Shown: in pieces, positions 6,761 through 12,021 of the stretch
How positions within the stretch are numbered: the stretch's first letter is position 1
Layout: every line of letters begins with the position of its first letter
Assembly (NCBI GenBank): GCA_934434905.1
Contig: CAKSAI010000068.1
Span: 1-12,021 of the forward strand
Direction of reading: 5' to 3'
Source: an uncultured Lachnospiraceae bacterium
Lineage (GTDB): Bacteria > Bacillota > Clostridia > Lachnospirales > Lachnospiraceae
DNA: 12,021 nt
Notes under the pieces: model-generated
What the model was told of the DNA's origin: nothing
Database searches by the model: none
The model's input: the letters and a program-made list of their open reading frames with translations, nothing else
Program-made: the position numbers and the translations under genes

Positions 6761-7846
6761 ATGAATCTTTCGGAAAAAAGTAAACAGCATGTGGATTCCT
6801 GTCGTTTCTGCTGGATGTGCCATCATATCTGCCCCATCGGAAACGCTACAGGACATGAGAGAAGCACGGCACGTGCCCGCGCACTGGGGATCTCCCTGGT
6901 GAATCGCGGTGCCATGGAGCTTTCGGAGATTATGGACAATATATATGAGTGCAGCACCTGCGGCGGCTGTGTGAACGTATGCGTCACCGGATGGGATCCG
7001 GTGATGTTCACCAGGGAGACGCGCCTTCAGGCCGCACTGGAAGGAAAGCTTCCGGAGTACATAGAGAAGCTGGCGGACAACTGCATAAGGACCGGCAATG
7101 CTTATGGCGAAGAGGAGATCGCACCGGAGCTTGCGGAGGCGATTGCAGATCACAAGGCGCAGACGGACACCCTGCTTCTTCTGGGTGTGGATGCCCGCTT
7201 CAAGGTGCCGGATCAGGCAGTCAAGGCGATCCGGGTGCTGGAGCAGGCCGGTATCAGCTTCACGGTTCTGGCAGGCGAACCGACCTCCGGCGCACAGCTT
7301 GATTTCCTGATCGGAGCAGCGCAGGAAGCGAAGGATCAGATGGCAGCGGCGGCTAAGATCATGGACGGCTATCAGAGAGTCGTCATCTACGACCCCAATG
7401 ATGCCAAAGTCATCAAGCACACCTATAAGGAGTACGGCATTGCGCTTCATGCGAAGGCCGAGACCTACACCTCCTTTGTGGCTGGGCTCGTAAGAAGCGG
7501 TGCGCTGAAGAAAAGAGATACTGGGAAAACAGTGGTTTTCCAGGATCCCTATCAGCTTTCCAGGGATCTGGAGGAGACCGAGGAGGCAAGAGAGATCATC
7601 CGTGCCTTTGCCAAGCTTCATGAGATGCTCTTAAACCGCAAGGAAACCATCTGGGCGGGAAATATACTGATGGCACAGTATCTGCCAGATGTTATTCTGG
7701 AGGTCTCCGCACGGCGTATCTTTAATGCTGCAAGCATTGGTGAGACGGCGATCGTGACAGCCAGTGTTTCCGAGTATGCAGCCTTAAAGAAGGTGCAGCA
7801 GAAGAATGTGGAGATCCTGTCGCTGGAGGATCTGATTCTGGGATAG
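6761..7846 (+). CDS. GlcF-like (Fe-S)-binding protein with degenerate CCG domain
   Basis: A 361-residue electron-transfer partner of the preceding FAD dehydrogenase. Two complete 4Fe-4S motifs lie at the N-terminus: Cys14, 17, 20, 24 (CRFCWMCHHICP) and Cys64, 67, 70, 74 (CSTCGGCVNVC). The C-terminal part keeps the outline of a GlcF/HdrB CCG domain but without its cysteines: DPC is DPY (Tyr264), the CCGAGG block is IWAGN (297-301), and the ACPxC block is ASVSE (334-338). GlcF normally has two CCG domains and about 400 residues; here only one recognisable degenerate copy remains. The two cubane clusters could still carry electrons from FAD towards a carrier such as ETF, encoded further down the operon. 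The GGAGGG ribosome site directly follows the upstream stop codon. Confidence 0.85.
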   Translation: MNLSEKSKQHVDSCRFCWMCHHICPIGNATGHERSTARARALGISLVNRGAMELSEIMDNIYECSTCGGCVNVCVTGWDPVMFTRETRLQAALEGKLPEYIEKLADNCIRTGNAYGEEEIAPELAEAIADHKAQTDTLLLLGVDARFKVPDQAVKAIRVLEQAGISFTVLAGEPTSGAQLDFLIGAAQEAKDQMAAAAKIMDGYQRVVIYDPNDAKVIKHTYKEYGIALHAKAETYTSFVAGLVRSGALKKRDTGKTVVFQDPYQLSRDLEETEEAREIIRAFAKLHEMLLNRKETIWAGNILMAQYLPDVILEVSARRIFNAASIGETAIVTASVSEYAALKKVQQKNVEILSLEDLILG

Positions 7847-7911
7847 CAGAAGCCGGGGGACATTGGGACTCTGTAGTTTCAAAAAATAAGTATTTACCAG
7901 GAGGCATCAAA

Positions 7912-8757
7912 ATGTTAGTTTCATTGAAAAAAGTGATCGACATGGCTGAGAAGGGGAATTTTTGTATCCCGGCCTTTAATGTCTATAATATGGAGACGGT
8001 GATGGGCGTCATCGATGCAGCCGAGGAGGCAAAAGCGCCTGTCATTCTGCAGGTTTATCCCCGTCTGTTCAACGAGCAGGCTGGCTATTATCTTGCTCCC
8101 GTGGTGCTGGCGGCAGCCCGCAAGGCAAGCGTTCCGGTGTGCTTCCATCTGGATCACGGCCCTTCGGAATGGGAGGTCATGCGTGCTCTCCGGTGGGGTG
8201 CCACCGGCATTATGCTGGACGGCTCTGCGCATCCTTTTGAGGAAAATGTTGCGCTTACCAGACATATCGTGGAACTCTGCAAGGCGGTAGACGTGGAAGT
8301 GGAAGGAGAACTGGGACATATCGGAAGCGTCAATGATGATGCGATGGATGAATTTACCGATCCAAAGGAAGCGGCCAAGTTCGTCCGGGAGACTGGTGTG
8401 ACCTGCCTTGCCGTATTGATCGGCAATGCGCACGGCCATTATAAGAAGCCGCCCAAGCTGGACATCGAGCGCCTCAGAGCCATCCGGGAGGCAACCGATG
8501 GGATTCCCCTTGTGCTGCACGGCGGTTCCGGAATCCCCGATGAAGAAGTAAAGGCGGCCATTGCCGCAGGCATCCGCAAGATGAACATCGGCACTGACGT
8601 CTGCTGTGCCTTTGCCGACGGAACACTTGCGACCCTTCAGGATCCGAACCGCAGCCTGGCAGTGGACTTGTTCATGAAGAAAGCGATTGAGACCGTAAAG
8701 AAGCTGGCGCTTGAGAAAATCCGGCTGGTGGGAGCAGATGGAAAGGCGGCATTGTAA
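7912..8757 (+). CDS. Class II (zinc) ketose-bisphosphate aldolase, GatY/KbaY/FbaA-like
   Basis: A 281-residue aldolase, the same length as GatY/KbaY tagatose-bisphosphate aldolases (about 285). It would cleave a ketose 1,6-bisphosphate or ketose 1-phosphate into DHAP plus an aldehyde. Motifs in order: PAFNVYNMETV (20-30), HLDHG with catalytic Asp81 and zinc ligand His82, MLDGSAHPFEENV (101-113), VEGELGHIG (130-138), GNAHGHYK with zinc ligand His174 (171-178), and LHGGSGIPDEEV with zinc ligand His203 (202-213). GTD at 227-229 is the DHAP phosphate-contact motif. In GatY-like enzymes the third block is usually DGSHFPF; here it reads DGSAHPF, so substrate preference may differ. AGGAGG lies upstream of the start. 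The 65-base gap before it contains no clear promoter or terminator. Confidence 0.9.
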   Translation: MLVSLKKVIDMAEKGNFCIPAFNVYNMETVMGVIDAAEEAKAPVILQVYPRLFNEQAGYYLAPVVLAAARKASVPVCFHLDHGPSEWEVMRALRWGATGIMLDGSAHPFEENVALTRHIVELCKAVDVEVEGELGHIGSVNDDAMDEFTDPKEAAKFVRETGVTCLAVLIGNAHGHYKKPPKLDIERLRAIREATDGIPLVLHGGSGIPDEEVKAAIAAGIRKMNIGTDVCCAFADGTLATLQDPNRSLAVDLFMKKAIETVKKLALEKIRLVGADGKAAL

Positions 8758-8758
8758 T

Positions 8759-9694
8759 ATGCGTATTATAGGGATTGGAGCCTGCGTCATGGATACCCTG
8801 GTAACGGTTCCGGGGTATCCCAAAGAGGATACGAAGTTAAGAGCGTCCTTGGTAAGACCAGCCGGAGGCGGACCTACCGCCACCGGCCTGGTGGCGGCCG
8901 CCAAGCTGGGGGAAGCAGCAGCCTATATCGGTGTACTGTCGGATGACAGCGGCGGCGTTTTTCTGAAAAAAGATTTTGAGAAGTATGGCGTTGACACGGG
9001 GGATATAGAAATAAAGCCCGGCTATCGCTCCTTCACCTCCATGATCTGGCTTGCGGCAGATACCGCCAGCCGGACCTGTGTATTTGACAAGGGGAATCTG
9101 CCTGGGTTACAATTGGATGACAAGCAGAAGCAGGCGGTGGCAGACAGCGGGATCCTGATGATCGACGGGAATGAGATGGACGCGGCCGAAGAGGCGTGCC
9201 GGATCGCGAAGCAGAGCGGTACGAAGGTTCTCTACGATTGCGGAGGGCTGTATGAGGGCGTGGAACGGCTGCTGAGGCTGACGGACGTTATGATCCCTTC
9301 GGAGGAATTTGCGCTTGGGCATACCGGCTGCGCTGCCGTGGAGGAGGCAGCTAAGAAGCTGTATGAGACATACCACCCGGAGGTGGTAGTTATCACCTGC
9401 GGCAAGGAAGGCGGGATCCTCTATGACGGCAGTGAACTGACACGATACCCTGCATTTTCGGTGGAGGCTGTGGACACCAACGGTTCCGGAGATGTGTTTC
9501 ACGGCGCATTTGCAGCGGGGATGGCGAAGGGATATGGTTACAAGGACTGCTGCATATTCGCGAGTGCAGTATCTGCAATTAAGTGTACCGGCATCGGCGC
9601 GAGGGAGAGCGTACCGCAGCTTGCGACAGTGGAAGCGTTTTTAAAAGACAGAGGCATTGTCTTGGAAAAATCCGAGGAAAATGTGAAGCGATAA
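8759..9694 (+). CDS. PfkB-family sugar kinase
   Basis: A 311-residue ATP-dependent kinase of the ribokinase/PfkB family. The start at 8759 (MRIIGIGACVMD) gives the standard PfkB N-terminus and sits one base after the aldolase stop (TAATATG), implying translational coupling; an in-frame ATG at 8711 would add 16 unusual residues overlapping the aldolase. The family signatures are present: the substrate/di-glycine region AGGGPTATGLVAAAKLG (35-51), and the C-terminal VDTNGSGDVFHGAF with the anion hole and catalytic base Asp245. The overall pattern, including VFHGAFA and FASAVSAIKCT, resembles E. coli YihV, the sulfofructose kinase; Lys26 matches its Lys27, but the equivalent of its sulfonate-contacting Arg138 appears to be Asn. 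A phosphorylated ketose or ketose substrate feeding the aldolase is likely. Confidence 0.9.
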   Translation: MRIIGIGACVMDTLVTVPGYPKEDTKLRASLVRPAGGGPTATGLVAAAKLGEAAAYIGVLSDDSGGVFLKKDFEKYGVDTGDIEIKPGYRSFTSMIWLAADTASRTCVFDKGNLPGLQLDDKQKQAVADSGILMIDGNEMDAAEEACRIAKQSGTKVLYDCGGLYEGVERLLRLTDVMIPSEEFALGHTGCAAVEEAAKKLYETYHPEVVVITCGKEGGILYDGSELTRYPAFSVEAVDTNGSGDVFHGAFAAGMAKGYGYKDCCIFASAVSAIKCTGIGARESVPQLATVEAFLKDRGIVLEKSEENVKR

Positions 9695-9732
9695 CGTGTC
9701 TGATTTTCAGAGGTAAGAAGGGCAGGATTGCA

Positions 9733-11208
9733 ATGAAATATTTACTGGGCGTAGACTTTGGCGGAGGTTCCACCAAGGCGACATTGATCGACACAGCAGG
9801 AACCATCGTAGCGGAGCACGTGGTGGAATATCCCACCTACTATCCCAAGCTGGGGTGGTGTGAGCAGTCGCCGGAGGACTGGAACGCAGCTTTTGCTGAG
9901 AATGTAAAGGGGCTGTTGGAAAAGAGCAGGATCAAGGCGGCGGATATCCTGGCGGTAGCGGTTGATTCGGCTACCCATACCTGGGTGATGTGCGATGAAG
10001 ACTTCAGACCGATCCGCCCGGCCATCCACTGGACGGATTCCCGCGCCTTGCGGCAGGTGGAATTCCTGCGGGAGAATTATGGGGATCTGATCTATGAGAA
10101 ATGCTTTCACAGGCCGGATACCATATGGACGCTGCCCCAGCTTTTGTGGGTTAAGGAGGAGGAACCGGAGCTTTTCTTAAGGATGCGGCATCTCTTTTTT
10201 GAGAAGGACTATATTCGTTACGGATTAACAGGGGTATATTGTACGGATTACATTGAAGCCCAGGGCAGTATGCTGCTTGACTGCCGGAAGAATACCTGGA
10301 GCCGGGAGCTGCTGGAGATCGCAGGCATTACGGAAGCGATCTTACCGCCCATTGTGAAGCCTACGGATGTGATCGGGGGCGTTACAGCAGAGGCGGCGGC
10401 ACGAACCGGGTTAAAGGCAGGGACACCGGTGATCTGCGGCACAACCGATACCGTGCTGGAGGTGTTTGCCTCCGGTGCGGTAAATCCGGGGGATATCACT
10501 GTGAAGCTGGCGACAGCCGGAAGGATCTGTGTCATCACGAAGAATCCCTATCCCAGCCAGCATCTTGTGAATTATTCCCATGTTGCAGAAGGACTGTGGT
10601 ATCCGGGAACGGCCACCAAGGCGGCGGCCAGCTCATACCGCTGGTATCGTGATACCTTCGGCGGCGATTATCCCACATTGAATGAAGGGGCGGAGCAGGT
10701 TCCCATCGGAGCGGAAGGGCTTCTGTACCATCCCTACATCAACGGAGAACTGACGCCCTATGCAGATCCGTCTCTGTGCGGCAGCTTTATCGGCATCCGG
10801 GCCACCCATACAAAAGCACATTTCACCCGGAGCGTGCTGGAGGGTGTTTCCTTATCTCTGCTGCATTCCAAGAAGACGCTGGAAGAATTGGGGATCCCGT
10901 TGGACAGTAAGGCAACTATCATCGGCGGCGGTGCCAAGGGCGCACTCTGGCGCCAGATCACGGCGGATTGTCTTGGGATGGAGCTGGTGAAAACCACCAG
11001 CAGCGATTCTTCTTTGGGTGCAGCTATGCTGGCTGGCGTGGCAGTGGGTGTGTTTGCCGACTGTACAGCAGCAGCTACGGCCTGTCGAAAGGTGGAGAGT
11101 GTCACGGCGCCGATCCCGGAAAACACAGAGAAATACAGGAAATTGTTTGAAGAATATAAAGCGGTTCATGACGCGCTGGAGCCGATCTACCGGGCGCGCA
11201 TGAGGTAG
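9733..11208 (+). CDS. FGGY-family carbohydrate kinase (xylulokinase-like)
   Basis: A 491-residue kinase of the FGGY family, normal length. The start at 9733 (MKYLLGVDFGGGSTKATL) places the phosphate-1 motif at residues 7-18, as expected; a longer in-frame reading from 9583 would overlap the PfkB gene and has no family support. Further marks are GWCEQSPEDW (41-50), AIHWTDSRA (97-105), GTTDTVLE with the predicted catalytic base Asp239, LATAG (259-263, usually LGTSG), LLYHPYINGELTPYADP, SVLEGVSLSL and the nucleotide region IIGGGAKGALWRQI. The general look is xylulokinase-like, but the XylB substrate segment around MHG is ATHTW here, so the sugar is probably not xylulose; known FGGY substrates include ketoses, polyols and autoinducer-2. 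It lies 38 bases after the PfkB gene. Two kinases in one operon suggest either phosphorylation at both ends of one ketose, or two entry sugars. Confidence 0.9.
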   Translation: MKYLLGVDFGGGSTKATLIDTAGTIVAEHVVEYPTYYPKLGWCEQSPEDWNAAFAENVKGLLEKSRIKAADILAVAVDSATHTWVMCDEDFRPIRPAIHWTDSRALRQVEFLRENYGDLIYEKCFHRPDTIWTLPQLLWVKEEEPELFLRMRHLFFEKDYIRYGLTGVYCTDYIEAQGSMLLDCRKNTWSRELLEIAGITEAILPPIVKPTDVIGGVTAEAAARTGLKAGTPVICGTTDTVLEVFASGAVNPGDITVKLATAGRICVITKNPYPSQHLVNYSHVAEGLWYPGTATKAAASSYRWYRDTFGGDYPTLNEGAEQVPIGAEGLLYHPYINGELTPYADPSLCGSFIGIRATHTKAHFTRSVLEGVSLSLLHSKKTLEELGIPLDSKATIIGGGAKGALWRQITADCLGMELVKTTSSDSSLGAAMLAGVAVGVFADCTAAATACRKVESVTAPIPENTEKYRKLFEEYKAVHDALEPIYRARMR

Positions 11209-11294
11209 GGAAGAAGGAAATGAGAAGAGTTCTCGGTATAGCGAGTTACGGTAGTAGGTGATTCTGGTAGAGCGACAGGAGGGAGAACGGGAAT
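11209..11294 (+). other. 86-base gap before the ETF gene
   Basis: This gap holds a good ribosome binding site, AGGAGGG (11277-11283), 11 bases before the ATG at 11295. It also contains a weak stem of CTCG and CGAG around a six-base loop. No T-run terminator and no convincing promoter were seen, so transcription most likely continues from the sugar genes into the ETF gene. Confidence 0.5.
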
Positions 11295-12021
11295 ATGCGG
11301 GTATTGGTATGCGTGAAACAGACAGCGGCAGGTGAACTGAATCCCTTCGATGCCTGCGCCTATGAGACGGCGCTTCGTCTGCCGGGTGCGGAAGTGCTCC
11401 TGCTCTCCATGGGACCGGAGAAAACAAGGGATATGCTCCTGCCACTTACAAGGCTGGGCGCACAGAAGGCGTATCTGCTGTGTGACAAGGTCTTTGCCGG
11501 GGCAGACACCCTGGCTACTTCCTATACGCTTTCCCTGGCGGTGAAAAAGCTGGCTCCCGATCTTGTGATCTGCGGCCGCCAGACCGTAGACGGAGACACC
11601 GGGCAGACCGGGCCGGCACTGTCGGTGGCGGCAGGGCTGTCGCTTATTACAAATGTTATGGAGGTGTGCCGTTATGACGGACAGCTTACCTGCATGACGA
11701 GAAGCATGGGAGAACAGACGGTGGATTATCCGGCCCTGATTACCGTGGAAAGGATCAATCACCTCAGGCTTCCAAGCATTCGTTCCAGAGAGGGAGAGAT
11801 CATTGTCTGGAATGCAGATGACCTGGGAGCGGACCGAGCGCGATGCGGCTTAAAGGGTTCCCCCACAAAGGTACTGGCTTCCTTTCAGAACCGGGAAGGC
11901 AGGCGAAAATGTAAGTTTGTGGACGCATCTATGCTGGAGGGTCTGATCGCTGAGGGAATGAGGAAGGAAAAAGCGCGGGTCCAGCCGCAATCCGGGAATG
12001 AAGCAGAATCGGAAGGAAAGC
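11295..12021 (+). CDS. etfB: Electron transfer flavoprotein beta subunit (3' end outside window)
   Basis: An open reading frame that starts at 11295 and runs 242 codons off the right edge without a stop. It has the ETF-beta fold marks: MRVLVCVKQ at the N-terminus, NPFDACAYETALRL (16-29), LLSMGP (36-41), FAGADTLATSYTL (67-79), the nucleotide-binding signature CGRQTVDGDTGQTGP (93-107), YPALITVE (145-152) and LKGSPTKV (186-193). ETF-beta carries a flavin or AMP and pairs with EtfA, probably encoded just downstream. The FAGADT.ATSYTL stretch is common in ETFs of anaerobes that work with lactate or acyl-CoA dehydrogenases. The usual 25 or so residues between VKQ and NPFD (containing VPDT and a beta-hairpin) are absent. 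Its place in an operon with a GlcD-type dehydrogenase suggests it is that enzyme's electron partner. Confidence 0.9.
   Translation, partial: MRVLVCVKQTAAGELNPFDACAYETALRLPGAEVLLLSMGPEKTRDMLLPLTRLGAQKAYLLCDKVFAGADTLATSYTLSLAVKKLAPDLVICGRQTVDGDTGQTGPALSVAAGLSLITNVMEVCRYDGQLTCMTRSMGEQTVDYPALITVERINHLRLPSIRSREGEIIVWNADDLGADRARCGLKGSPTKVLASFQNREGRRKCKFVDASMLEGLIAEGMRKEKARVQPQSGNEAESEGK

Noticed and set aside
6587..7621. Long minus-strand open frame (344 codons) opposite the FAD/Fe-S genes
   Set aside because: It lies fully opposite two genes with clear family motifs, its translation shows no recognisable domain, and such antisense frames are common in this codon usage.
8711..8758. Upstream in-frame ATG of the PfkB kinase
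   Set aside because: The extra 16 residues overlap the aldolase and do not fit the PfkB N-terminus, whereas the ATG at 8759 gives it exactly.
7921..8904. Long minus-strand open frame (327 codons) opposite the aldolase gene
   Set aside because: It mirrors the well-supported aldolase and the PfkB start, and shows no motifs; an antisense shadow is the simplest reading.
9583..9732. Upstream in-frame ATG of the FGGY kinase
   Set aside because: The 50 extra residues overlap the PfkB gene and are basic and unlike the family; the ATG at 9733 gives the phosphate-1 motif at the expected place.
11220..11261. Possible 13-codon leader peptide (MRRVLGIASYGSR) before etfB
   Set aside because: The purine-rich stretch before its ATG is only about 2 bases away, it has no features of a known attenuator, and no terminator follows it.
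1..12021. CRISPR arrays, tRNA or rRNA genes, insertion sequences and phage genes
   Set aside because: None seen: repeats found are only 2-3 copy tandem units, there are no transposase or integrase motifs, and no tRNA-like or rRNA sequence was recognised by eye.

Overview
The window looks like chromosomal DNA of an anaerobic Firmicute, most likely a gut-type Lachnospiraceae or related Clostridia. This rests on AGGAGG-type ribosome binding sites, codon use of moderate GC beside very AT-rich promoter DNA, a MurR/RpiR regulator, an XXXLXXG-repeat surface protein of a Clostridia type, and a GlcD-type flavoprotein sharing a cluster with an electron-transfer flavoprotein (ETF). The assignment is from general impression, not a database search.

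Left part (1-2850): a two-gene unit reading rightward. It encodes a 718-residue secreted or membrane-anchored protein with leucine/glycine heptad repeats, then a six-helix MntP-like membrane protein. The unit ends at a strong hairpin terminator whose stem lies inside the 3' coding end of the convergent regulator gene.

Middle (2830-3842): a MurR/RpiR-family regulator (HTH plus SIS sugar-phosphate domain) reads leftward, divergent from a large catabolic operon. The 164-bp gap holds a candidate promoter in each direction and a 19-bp near-palindrome that is the best operator candidate.

Right part (3843-12021, continuing beyond the window): a co-directional operon of seven genes. In order they are an L-fucose/L-arabinose-isomerase-like protein, a GlcD/AGPS-type FAD dehydrogenase, a GlcF-like protein with two 4Fe-4S motifs, a GatY/KbaY-type class II aldolase, a PfkB kinase, an FGGY kinase, and an ETF beta subunit (3' end outside). 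The isomerase, kinases and aldolase form a plausible route from an aldose to a ketose, a ketose (bis)phosphate and then DHAP plus an aldehyde. The dehydrogenase, Fe-S protein and ETF form a plausible oxidation module able to pass electrons to or from an ETF, as in the bifurcating lactate dehydrogenase/ETF of acetogens.

The substrate cannot be read from the sequence, and no transporter is in the window. The mixture of a sugar-phosphate route with an ETF-linked flavin dehydrogenase under one RpiR regulator is the most interesting feature. Several members also show non-standard active-site or cofactor motifs.
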